A stretch of DNA of 64,000 nucleotides from assembly GCA_017642695.1 (NCBI GenBank), contig JAEPQD010000001.1, positions 1,170,764 through 1,234,763 of the forward strand, given 5' to 3'. A program made the translations under genes and the position numbers. Source of the DNA: Parvibaculum sp. GTDB taxonomy: Bacteria; Pseudomonadota; Alphaproteobacteria; Parvibaculales; Parvibaculaceae. Below, in pieces: positions 42,299-50,367 of this stretch. Position 1 is the first letter of the stretch; each line of letters opens with the position of its first letter. The notes under the pieces were generated by a model that did not search any database, was not told the DNA's origin, and worked only from the letters and a program-made list of their open reading frames with translations.

Positions 42299-44839
42299 AT
42301 GTCGGCCCCTCTCCACGCGCGCGAACTGTCGGCGCTCCCCCCTCTCTTCGCCCGCTGGTTCGCCTCCCGCGGCTGGCGCCCCCGCGCGCATCAGCTGGCG
42401 CTGGCCGCCCTCGCAGCGGAAGGGAAATCCGCGCTCCTGATCGCGCCGACGGGCGCGGGCAAGACGCTGGCGGGCTTCCTGCCGAGCCTGCTCGATCTCG
42501 CCTCTCGTCCCACGCCGAAAAAGCGCGCGCTTCACACGCTCTATATCTCGCCCCTGAAGGCGCTCGCCGTCGACGTGAAGCGCAATCTCGAAATGCCCGT
42601 CGCCGAAATGGGCCTCGACATTTCCATCGAGACCCGCACCGGCGACACACCGCAGAACCGCCGCCAGCGCCAGCGCCGCGAGCCGCCCGACATATTGATG
42701 ACGACGCCGGAGCAACTGGCGCTGCTTCTCTCCTATCCGGACGCGCAGGAATTCTTCGGCTCGCTCGCCCATCTCGTGCTGGACGAGCTGCACGCGCTCG
42801 CGAATTCGAAGCGCGGCGATCTCCTTGCGCTCGGCCTCGCGCGTCTGGCGACGCTCGCGCCGGGTCTCCGCCGCACCGGCCTTTCGGCGACCGTCGCCGA
42901 GCCCGATGCGCTGCGCCGCTATCTGATGCCGCAGCCTCCGGAAGGTGAAGCCCTGAGCGAGATCGTCGTCGCGCCGCCCGGCGCGTTGCCGGAAATCTCG
43001 GTGCTGACGCCTGCCGGTTCGGAGAACGAGGAGGTTCGCATCCCCTGGTCGGGCCATTCCGCGCGCCACGCGCTCCCCGCCGTCTACGACGCGATCCGTG
43101 CGAACCGCACCGTCCTCGTCTTCGTCAACACGCGCTCCCAGGCCGAATTCGTCTTTCAGGAATTGTGGCGCCTCAACGAGGACGCGCTCCCGATCGCGCT
43201 TCATCACGGCTCCCTCTCGGCGGAAGCGCGCCGCAAGGTCGAGGCCGCCATGTCGGCCGGCACGCTCCGCGCCGTCGTCTGCACCTCGACGCTCGACCTC
43301 GGCATCGACTGGGGCGAGGTCGATCTCGTGGTGAACATGGGTGCGCCGAAAGGCGCGAGCCGCCTTCTCCAGCGCATCGGCCGCGCGAACCACCGCCTGG
43401 ACGATCCCTCGCGCGCCGTGCTCGTCCCCGCCAACCGTTTCGAGGTGCTCGAATGCGAGGCCGCCCGCGCCGCCGCCCTCGAAGGCGCGCAGGACGGCAT
43501 GGTCTCGCGCACCGGCGCGCTCGACGTGCTCGCACAACACATTCTCGGCTGCGCCTGCTCCGCGCCCTTCGACCCCGAAGAGCTTTACGGTGAAGTCCGT
43601 TCCGCCGCGCCCTTCCGTTCCCTCACGCGCGAGGATTTCGGCAAGGTGGTCGATTTCGTCTCGACCGGCGGCTACGCGCTGAAGAATTACGACCGCTTCG
43701 CGCGGCTCCGCCCCAATGCGAAGGCCGAAGGCGATCTGCGTCTCCGCGCCGCATCGCCCGCCGTCATCCAGCAATACCGCATGAATGTCGGCACCATCGT
43801 CGAGGCGCCCATGCTGAAGGTGCGGATGATCAAGCGCGGCGGGCGGCGTCCCATTGGCGCGATGGGCGGGCGTTATCTCGGCGAGATCGAGGAATATTTC
43901 ATCGACCAGCTTGTCGCCGGCGACACCTTCCTCTTCGCGGGCCACATCCTCCGCTTCGAGGGCCTTGCCGAAACGGAGGCGCTCGTCACGAAGTCGAACG
44001 ACCCTTCGCCCATGATCCCGTCCTATTACGGCGGCAAGTTCCCGCTCTCGACCTATCTCGCCGCCCGCGTGCGCCGCCTCTTCGCGCATCGCGAGGAGTG
44101 GCAGACCTTGCCCGCGCCCGTCCGCGAGTGGCTGGAGATACAGGCATGGCGTTCCGTGCTGCCGGGCGAGACGAACCTGCTGGTCGAGTGTTTCCCCCGC
44201 GCCGACAAGTTCTATCTCGTCTGCTATCCCTTCGAGGGCCGCCTCGCGCACCAGACGCTCGGCATGTTGCTGACGCGCCGTCTCGACCGCGCGGGCGCCC
44301 GGCCCCTGGGTTTCGTCGCCTCGGAATATTCGCTCGCCATCTGGTGCCTGCGCGATCCGGGGCTCATGCATGAGCGTCACGAACTGCCCCTCGGCGAACT
44401 CTTCGCCGAAGACATGCTTGGCGACGACCTCGACGCCTGGCTCGCCGAGTCGAGCTTGCTCAAGCGCACTTTCCGCGACTGCGCCATCATTTCCGGCCTC
44501 ATCGAGCGCCGCTATCCGGGCATGGAGAAGTCGGGCCGTCAGGTCACCTTCTCGTCGGACCTCATCTACAACGTGCTCCGCGAGCACGAGCCGGATCACA
44601 TCCTGTTGCGTGCCACCTATAACGACGCCGCGACGGGCCTTCTCGATGTCGGCCGCGTCGCGGAAATGCTGAAGCGCGTGAAAGGCCGCATCCTCCTCAA
44701 GCGTCTCGACCGCGTCTCCCCGCTCGCCGTCCCCGTCCTTCTCGACATCGGCAAGGTCTCGGTCGACGGCGAGGCGAACGAGGCGCTACTCTCCGAAGCG
44801 GCGGACGATCTGATCGCGGAAGCGACAAGACTCGTTTGA
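42299..44839 (+). CDS. Ligase-associated DNA damage response DEXH-box helicase (Lhr-like)
   Basis: 846 residues. Walker A is APTGAGKT (49-56), Walker B is DELH (162-165), and the superfamily 2 motifs TGLSATVAEPDALRRYL, TLDLGIDWGEVDLVVN and QRIGRANHR are clear. The C-terminal half is the Lhr-type winged-helix plus DUF4026/Lhr core region. The neighbour pdeM about 100 bp downstream is the usual partner of this family, which is normally linked to an exonuclease and an ATP-dependent DNA ligase. Those two are not in the window. It should unwind damaged or hybrid DNA. Confidence 0.93.
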   Translation: MSAPLHARELSALPPLFARWFASRGWRPRAHQLALAALAAEGKSALLIAPTGAGKTLAGFLPSLLDLASRPTPKKRALHTLYISPLKALAVDVKRNLEMPVAEMGLDISIETRTGDTPQNRRQRQRREPPDILMTTPEQLALLLSYPDAQEFFGSLAHLVLDELHALANSKRGDLLALGLARLATLAPGLRRTGLSATVAEPDALRRYLMPQPPEGEALSEIVVAPPGALPEISVLTPAGSENEEVRIPWSGHSARHALPAVYDAIRANRTVLVFVNTRSQAEFVFQELWRLNEDALPIALHHGSLSAEARRKVEAAMSAGTLRAVVCTSTLDLGIDWGEVDLVVNMGAPKGASRLLQRIGRANHRLDDPSRAVLVPANRFEVLECEAARAAALEGAQDGMVSRTGALDVLAQHILGCACSAPFDPEELYGEVRSAAPFRSLTREDFGKVVDFVSTGGYALKNYDRFARLRPNAKAEGDLRLRAASPAVIQQYRMNVGTIVEAPMLKVRMIKRGGRRPIGAMGGRYLGEIEEYFIDQLVAGDTFLFAGHILRFEGLAETEALVTKSNDPSPMIPSYYGGKFPLSTYLAARVRRLFAHREEWQTLPAPVREWLEIQAWRSVLPGETNLLVECFPRADKFYLVCYPFEGRLAHQTLGMLLTRRLDRAGARPLGFVASEYSLAIWCLRDPGLMHERHELPLGELFAEDMLGDDLDAWLAESSLLKRTFRDCAIISGLIERRYPGMEKSGRQVTFSSDLIYNVLREHEPDHILLRATYNDAATGLLDVGRVAEMLKRVKGRILLKRLDRVSPLAVPVLLDIGKVSVDGEANEALLSEAADDLIAEATRLV

Positions 44840-44880
44840 TGAAGGCCGACTCGATTTATAAGAAGGCATCGACATCTGGA

Positions 44881-44942
44881 CCACCCTCCCCCTGTGGGAG
44901 GGTCGAAATTCGCCCCGCGAATTTCGGGGAGGGGTAAGTGGC
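44881..44942. repeat. 62-nt palindromic repeat, copy 1 (contains the pdeM ribosome-binding site)
   Basis: The element begins CCACCCTCCCCCTGTGGGAG, holds two nested inverted repeats (CTCCC-CCTGT-GGGAG and CGAAATTCG-CCCC-GCGAATTTCG) and ends GGGGAGGGGTAAGTGGC. A second, about 85% similar copy is at 45697-45758. The GGAGGGG near its end stands 6 nt before the GTG start codon of pdeM, so the repeat supplies that gene's ribosome-binding site. Confidence 0.8.
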
Positions 44943-45672
44943 TTACGCAGACACGCAGGCAAGGAAGAGAGAAGAGGGCATCCGCGCGACCGCCCATCCC
45001 TCGCTCCGCGTCTGCGGTGCGCGTTTCGACCTCATGCCCGAAGGTGCGGCATGGCTGGCCGCCGAGCGCCTGCTCGTCGTCGCGGATCTTCATTTCGAGA
45101 AGGGCTCCGCCTTCGCGGAGCGCGGCATCGCGCTGCCGCCTTACGACACCCGCGCCACCATCGCCCGCCTCGAAGCTCTCGTCGCGCGTCTGAAGCCCGA
45201 TACGCTCGTCGCCCTCGGCGACAGCTTCCACGACATGACGGCCGCAGAGCGCATGTCGCCGGAAGACGGCGCGCGCCTCGCGCGCCTTTCCCGTTCGCTC
45301 GACTGGATATGGATCGCGGGCAATCACGATCCGGTCCCGCCCCGCGCCTTCGGCGGCGCCGTCATGGAAGAGCTTCGCGTCGGTCCGCTCACCTTCCGCC
45401 ATGAGCCGCGCGCCGCGCCCGCGACGGGAGAGATCGCCGGCCACCTTCATCCGTGTGCGGCGGTTCGCGTGCGCGGCCGTCGCCTCCGCCGCCGTTGTTT
45501 CGCCTCCGACGGCACGCGCATGATCATGCCCGCCTTCGGCGCCTATGCCGGCGGCCTCAATGTCCTCGACACCGCTTACGACGATCTGCTGCCGGGCTTC
45601 GACTTCCATGCCTGGATGATGGGCGCGCGCACGGTTATCCCCGTTTCTGCCCGCCGCCTTGAAGCCGATTGA
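44938..45672 (+). CDS. pdeM: Ligase-associated DNA damage response endonuclease PdeM
   Basis: 244 residues of the calcineurin-type metallophosphoesterase fold. Metal-binding motifs are VVADLHFEKGSAFAERG, ALGDSFHD, WIAGNHDP and AGHLHP. This matches PdeM, the small nuclease paired with the Lhr-like helicase next door. The start is taken as the GTG at 44938 with GGAGGGG upstream, both inside the 62-nt repeat. The catalytic domain begins about residue 20, so a slightly later start would also be possible. Confidence 0.88.
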   Translation: MAYADTQARKREEGIRATAHPSLRVCGARFDLMPEGAAWLAAERLLVVADLHFEKGSAFAERGIALPPYDTRATIARLEALVARLKPDTLVALGDSFHDMTAAERMSPEDGARLARLSRSLDWIWIAGNHDPVPPRAFGGAVMEELRVGPLTFRHEPRAAPATGEIAGHLHPCAAVRVRGRRLRRRCFASDGTRMIMPAFGAYAGGLNVLDTAYDDLLPGFDFHAWMMGARTVIPVSARRLEAD

Positions 45673-45696
45673 GGAGAAAAAAACTTCTCCCCGATT

Positions 45697-45758
45697 CCAC
45701 CCCCCCCTGTGGGAGGGTCAAAATTTGCGCCCGCAAATTTTGGGGAGGGGTAAGCGGC
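45697..45758. repeat. 62-nt palindromic repeat, copy 2
   Basis: It begins CCACCCCCCCCTGTGGGAGG, continues with AAAATTTGCG-CCC-GCAAATTTT as its second stem, and ends TTGGGGAGGGGTAAGCGGC. It has the same length and order as the copy at 44881-44942, in the same orientation, and the two flank pdeM. The AT stem differs by paired changes, so the stem is kept while sequence drifts. No transposase or target-site duplication is visible. Confidence 0.8.
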
Positions 45759-45863
45759 AGAATGAGACGGCAAAACCGGGAGTAACTTTTCCCAATCGCT
45801 CTTCATGACGTTTCAATGACGGTTCGATGACGGTCGCCCGAAAACGGGCCGCTTTATCCCCGT

Positions 45864-46634
45864 TCAGCCGAAAGTGGCGAGCACCGGAAACGTCTCCAGC
45901 AGGAAGATCGCGAGCCGCTCGAAGGTCCCCGTCAGCATCATCAGGCCCGTGCCCGCAAGCAGCACACCCGCCGCGATTTCGACCTTGTGCATGTGCTTGC
46001 GAAACCGTCCCGCGAAGCTCAGAAAGCCGCGCACCGCGAAGGCGGCGGCAAGAAACGGAATGCCGAGCCCCAACGAATAGACGGTGAGAAGCGACACGCC
46101 GGCCGAAAGACTTTCCTGCGCTGCCGCGATGGTCAGGATCGTCGCAAGGATCGGTCCGATGCACGGCGTCCATCCGAAAGCGAAGGCGAGCCCGAGCAGA
46201 TAGGGACTCGCGAACTGCATCAGCGGACTGCGTTCGCCTTCGCCGCTTCCCGCGATATGGAAGCGCGCCTCGCGGTCGAGAAAGGCAAGCCGGAAAAGCC
46301 CCATGTAATGAAGCCCGAACACGATGATGATCCCGCCCGCGATGCGCGAGAGAATATCCTTGTGCTGAACGATGAGCGGATTTATGGCGGATGCGCTCGC
46401 GCCGAGTGCGACGAAGATGGTGGTGAACCCGAGCACGAAACCCACGGCGCCGAGCGCGACGCGTTGCGTCAGCCCCTCGGAGGCAAGCGGTTTGCCCTGC
46501 GCATCCTCGCGTGTCAGTTCCTCCAGCGACGTGCCCGCGATGAAGCACAGATAGGCGGGCACCAGCGGCAGAACGCAGGGCGAGAGAAAACTGATGAGCC
46601 CCCCAAGCGCGGCGGCAAGATAGCCTACATCCAT
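45864..46634 (-). CDS. ccdA: Cytochrome c biogenesis protein CcdA
   Basis: 256 residues with six membrane helices and the two redox cysteines: FLSPCVLPLVPAYLC near residue 20 and GWTPCIGPIL near 157. CcdA carries electrons from cytoplasmic thioredoxin across the membrane to periplasmic thiol proteins used for cytochrome c maturation or repair. It follows the TIGR02186 gene on the same strand with 13 bp between, so it probably belongs to a TauE-TIGR02186-CcdA unit. Confidence 0.93.
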   Translation of the reverse strand: MDVGYLAAALGGLISFLSPCVLPLVPAYLCFIAGTSLEELTREDAQGKPLASEGLTQRVALGAVGFVLGFTTIFVALGASASAINPLIVQHKDILSRIAGGIIIVFGLHYMGLFRLAFLDREARFHIAGSGEGERSPLMQFASPYLLGLAFAFGWTPCIGPILATILTIAAAQESLSAGVSLLTVYSLGLGIPFLAAAFAVRGFLSFAGRFRKHMHKVEIAAGVLLAGTGLMMLTGTFERLAIFLLETFPVLATFG

Positions 46635-46647
46635 TGCGACAGTCCGG

Positions 46648-47439
46648 TCATTGCCTGTTCATCACGGCGGAAGCGAGCCAGCCCGCAAGGGCGGCGATGA
46701 GCACCGCGATCAATCCATAGAGCAGCGGATCGCTATGCGCCATGCGGAAGAGAAACCGCTCCGCGCCCCGCTTGTCGATATAGAGCGGCGAGGAAATCGT
46801 GTCGACAATCTCGCCTTCCTGCAACAGATAGACCTTCGCCGTGTAGAGCCCAACCGGCACATTGGCGGGAATGTCGATGGTCGCCCGGAAGAGCGTCTGC
46901 CCGAGAAAGGTCACGCCGCCCGGCAGGCTCGTGTAAAGCCCGTTCCGCCGCTGGTTGCGGATGAGCGCTTTCCAGAAAGCGTTTTCTTCGTCCGGCGGCA
47001 GGATCTGCAGCGTGCCGTCTATGGCCCGCGCCGTCGGCATGCCGGGATTGATGTTCTCGATACCGATGCGCAATGCCTTCAGCGTGTCGGGGTTGGCGGT
47101 CACCTCAAGCGGCCGTGTGCTCGCGATCGCGTAGTAGCCGGGCACTGTCGGGTAGGTAACGGAATCGTGGTTGATCCAGATGCCCGCGATCGGTTCCTTG
47201 CGGCGCACCGTCATCGGTCTTGTCGGCCCCTGCACCACGACCACGATGTCGCGGTTGAGCGCGCGTGAGCCGGGCGTGCGTGCCTCGACCGCGCCGAAGA
47301 GAAGAATCTGCGTGCCGGTGAAGTTCGAGCGGATCGCGATCTGGTGCTCGGAAAGATCGGTGACAAGCTGGTCCGCGCGCGTCGCCGTCGCGGCGGCGAG
47401 CACCGCAAGCATGATGAGCGCTGTCCTGACGACCCTCAT
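46648..47439 (-). CDS. TIGR02186 family membrane-anchored protein
   Basis: 263 residues with a signal peptide (MRVVRTALIMLAVLAAATAT, then RADQLV) and a C-terminal membrane helix (LLYGLIAVLIAALAGWLAS). The body, including TDLSEHQIAIRSNFTGTQIL and AGIWINHDSVTYPTVPGYYA, matches TIGR02186, a family nearly always beside a TauE/SafE gene. Its ATG overlaps the stop of the TauE gene by 4 bp. A role as the periplasmic partner of the exporter is an inference from this constant neighbourhood. Confidence 0.9.
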   Translation of the reverse strand: MRVVRTALIMLAVLAAATATRADQLVTDLSEHQIAIRSNFTGTQILLFGAVEARTPGSRALNRDIVVVVQGPTRPMTVRRKEPIAGIWINHDSVTYPTVPGYYAIASTRPLEVTANPDTLKALRIGIENINPGMPTARAIDGTLQILPPDEENAFWKALIRNQRRNGLYTSLPGGVTFLGQTLFRATIDIPANVPVGLYTAKVYLLQEGEIVDTISSPLYIDKRGAERFLFRMAHSDPLLYGLIAVLIAALAGWLASAVMNRQ

Positions 47440-48359
47440 TGCTCCGCTTCCACTTCGACGACGGAGTAGGGATCGGCGGGCGTGCTGATGAGGTCGTAGC
47501 CGAGCCGCATCCCGATCAGCAGCAGGATCGCCGCCAGCAGTGCGCGCAACTGCTCGGCAGGCATCTTTTCCGCCGCGCGCACGCCGTACTGCGCCCCGAT
47601 CACGCCGCCGACGACAAGCAGGAAGCCGAGCACGATGTCGACCGCCTGGTTCTCCAGCGAGTGCATCACGCCGGTCAACGCCGCGACGAAGACGATCTGG
47701 AAGAACGAGGTGCCGATCACGACATTGGTCGGCATGCGCAGAATGTAGATCATCGCCGGAATGAGGATGAAGCCGCCGCCCACGCCCATGATCGCCGCCA
47801 GCGTGCCGACGAAGTAGCCGACAAGAATGGGCGGGATCACGCTGATATAGAGCTTCGAGCGGCGGAAGCGCATCTTGAAGGGCAGGCCGTGGATCCAGCT
47901 GTGATGTCCGCCACGCCGCCTTGTCACACTGCCGCCGCGCGCCGCGCGGATGGCCTGCACGCTTTCCACCATCATCATCGCGCCGATGACGCTCAGAAAC
48001 ACGACATAGACGACCGAGATGGTGAGGTCGATCTGGCCGATCGCCGCCAGAAGCTTGAAGAGATAGATGCCGCTCAGCGAGCCGAGAATGCCGCCTGCCA
48101 GCAGCACCCCTCCCATCTTGAAGTCGATGGATTTGCGCGCAAAATGCGCCAGCGCGCCGGTAACGGAGGACGCGACGATCTGCGTCGCTTGCGTGCCGAC
48201 GGCGACCGCGGGTGGAATGCCGAGAAAAATGAGCAGCGGCGTCATCAGGAAGCCGCCGCCAATGCCGAACATGCCCGAGAGAAAGCCGACAGCCGCGCCC
48301 ATGGCGAGAATGGTCAGGACGCTGACCGGCAACTCGGCGATCGGGAGATAAATCTGCAT
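47436..48359 (-). CDS. TauE/SafE family sulfite/organosulfonate exporter
   Basis: 307 residues with eight or more membrane helices in two repeats: GAAVGFLSGMFGIGGGFLMTPLL in the first and GTLAAIMGVGGGFILIPAMIY in the second. Both carry the G-G-G-F motif of the TauE/SafE family, which exports sulfite or sulfonates. It is the first gene of a unit with TIGR02186 (4-bp overlap). In an organism that breaks down sulfonated compounds sulfite removal would be expected, but the window shows no desulfonation genes. Confidence 0.9.
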   Translation of the reverse strand: MQIYLPIAELPVSVLTILAMGAAVGFLSGMFGIGGGFLMTPLLIFLGIPPAVAVGTQATQIVASSVTGALAHFARKSIDFKMGGVLLAGGILGSLSGIYLFKLLAAIGQIDLTISVVYVVFLSVIGAMMMVESVQAIRAARGGSVTRRRGGHHSWIHGLPFKMRFRRSKLYISVIPPILVGYFVGTLAAIMGVGGGFILIPAMIYILRMPTNVVIGTSFFQIVFVAALTGVMHSLENQAVDIVLGFLLVVGGVIGAQYGVRAAEKMPAEQLRALLAAILLLIGMRLGYDLISTPADPYSVVEVEAEQ

Positions 48360-48480
48360 GTCGCGCGCGGCTCCGGCTGGCGGAGACCTTCAGGGCGGAG
48401 AAGCCACCCTATGGAGGAAAAGGTCGCAAATTGGGGTAGCACGTCCCCCGGCCGATTCCTAGCGTGCCCGCGCCTTTGGT

Positions 48481-50367
48481 CTAGCTGAGCCGCGCTTCAA
48501 GCGACGCGAGCGTTTCGCGCGTCACCGTCCCTGTCGTCTCCAGCCCTTCTGTCAGCTGGTATTCGAGTATCGCGTCCCGCGTACGCGGGCCCATCAGCCC
48601 GTCGGGCGAACCCGCGTCATAGCCGAGCCGGTTCAGCAGCTCCTGCACGCGCGCGATATCGGCTTTCGTCGCCGAGCCAGTGCTGCTGCCTTCAAGCGAT
48701 GAAACGTCCCACTGCTTCAGCGAACTCATATCGCCATTTGCAAGTGGGTCGGGCGTCTTCGCGCTCCACGTGGCGGAGGCGACTTTCGCCTTGGCAAGGT
48801 CTTCAGCACTCAGTTCCGTGGCAATGGCGTCGCGCTTTGCCGCCGCGCCCTTGTCGCCGCCCTTCGCTGCAATATCGAGCCACTTGTAGGCCTCGACGGG
48901 GTTCTTCTCGATGCCCAGTCCGCGTTCGTTCAGGATCGCGAGATTGTACTGGCTGTCACCAAGCCCGTAATTCGCGGCCTGGTTGAACCAGCCCGCCGCA
49001 GTCTTGAAATCCTGCGCCGTGCCGCGTCCCTCGGCATGGATGACGGCGAGATTGTGCATCGCCTTCACATTACCGCTCTTCGCCGCCTTCTCGTACCACT
49101 CGCGGGCGAGGCCGTCGTTCTGGCTTACGCCGCGGCCCTTCTCGTACTGGGTGGCCAGCCGGTATTGCGCGGCGGCAAGGTCCTGTTCGGCCGCGCGCTC
49201 GAACCATTTCGCCGCTTCGCCCATGTCCTGCGTCACGCCCTCGCCATTCGCGTAGCGTTGGCCGACTTCATATTGTGCCGCCGCGTCGCCGCGCTGCGCG
49301 GCATCCATCAGCGTCACCTTCTCGGGCTCGACCGGTGCCGTTTCGACCGGTGTCGACGGCGACGGTGTCAGCGACGGTGCAGGCGTCAGCGTGGCCGTGC
49401 CCGCCGGTTCTCCGGATGACGGTTTCGCAGCCGGCTGCGTCGAGGGCACGATGGCCTCGTCGGGTGCCGTCGTGTCTTTGCCTGTAGAGGGCGACGCCGG
49501 AGCCGTCGCTCCGTTTTCCGTTTCGCTGGCACCGGCGTCTTCCGGACTGGCCTCCGGATTTTTCGTTGTCTCTGGAAGTGTGAGGGGGGCGGTGCGCTCG
49601 GCTGCGGGGGGCAGCGGCGCCGGTCCATCCTTCAGCATCACATAGGCGCCCGCGAGAACGGCAAGCAGCATGAAGCTCGCCGCCACGCCCAGAATGAGTT
49701 TCCGACTGCGGCCTTCGCCATCGCGCTCCGCGGAGAAGCGGGCGGAAGACTCCGCATAGCCGGAACCGGACGTGCTGCCGTAATGGGGTTCCTGCCGTGC
49801 GCTGCCGCCGCCTTGTGCAGCGGCCTGCGCCGCGCGCCGCGCTGCCGCAAGAAAATCGTTTGCGGCCCGCTCGCCGGCATTCTGTGGCGGTTCGACGGGG
49901 TCGGGCGGGATCACGCCGTCGTCGATCTCTCCGCGCATCTGCGTGCCGTCCCGATAGTCGGCGTGATCGTCGTCATCGGGTTCGGCCGCGAAAGGCGGCG
50001 GCGCCTCTTCGTAGTTCTCCGGTTCGCGCGGCGTCCGTTCGAAGGGGGGCGGCGCCTCGTAGCGCGCTTCTTCGTAAGGCGGCGGTGCGGCCACGCTCGA
50101 AGCGCGCCGCTCGCTCTCATAGCCGCGGTCCCAGTCGTTCGGTCCGAAGGACGGCCCCAGATTGTTGCCGATCCCCGGCGACATCATCGGCGGTGCATCG
50201 AAACTCGGCAGGCCGAAACCGGGTCCGGCGGGTGGAAAACCTGCCGCCACGCTGCCGGCATTGAGCTGCGGCGACAACGTTGCCTTTGCCTTGACGGCCT
50301 TCGTTTCCTTTTCGAGATGGTTCAGGCGGCTCGTCATGCGCTCGATCATCGCCTGCAGCGATGTCAC
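48481..50367 (-). CDS. PodJ-like polarity factor, C-terminal half (Sel1 repeats, peptidoglycan-binding)
   Basis: 628 residues from a GTG at 50367 that overlaps the stop of the upstream frame (GTGA). The order is a short coiled coil (residues 5-28), a long Pro/acidic region, a single membrane helix at 223-245, a Pro/Thr linker, Sel1/TPR-like repeats (353-510, for example AAQYEVGQRYANGEGV and KAMHNLAVIHAEGRGT) and a C-terminal peptidoglycan-binding domain (570-626, IARVQELLNRLGYDAGSPDG). This is the architecture of alphaproteobacterial PodJ-type localisation factors, which span the inner membrane with the coiled coil inside and the wall-binding end outside. The missing N-terminal half is the next frame, so the two may be one gene. 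Confidence 0.85.
   Translation of the reverse strand: MTSLQAMIERMTSRLNHLEKETKAVKAKATLSPQLNAGSVAAGFPPAGPGFGLPSFDAPPMMSPGIGNNLGPSFGPNDWDRGYESERRASSVAAPPPYEEARYEAPPPFERTPREPENYEEAPPPFAAEPDDDDHADYRDGTQMRGEIDDGVIPPDPVEPPQNAGERAANDFLAAARRAAQAAAQGGGSARQEPHYGSTSGSGYAESSARFSAERDGEGRSRKLILGVAASFMLLAVLAGAYVMLKDGPAPLPPAAERTAPLTLPETTKNPEASPEDAGASETENGATAPASPSTGKDTTAPDEAIVPSTQPAAKPSSGEPAGTATLTPAPSLTPSPSTPVETAPVEPEKVTLMDAAQRGDAAAQYEVGQRYANGEGVTQDMGEAAKWFERAAEQDLAAAQYRLATQYEKGRGVSQNDGLAREWYEKAAKSGNVKAMHNLAVIHAEGRGTAQDFKTAAGWFNQAANYGLGDSQYNLAILNERGLGIEKNPVEAYKWLDIAAKGGDKGAAAKRDAIATELSAEDLAKAKVASATWSAKTPDPLANGDMSSLKQWDVSSLEGSSTGSATKADIARVQELLNRLGYDAGSPDGLMGPRTRDAILEYQLTEGLETTGTVTRETLASLEARLS

Noticed and set aside
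42272-44599. 775-codon reverse frame opposite the Lhr-like helicase
   Set aside because: It is a shadow frame due to high GC at third positions; the forward strand has full helicase motifs.
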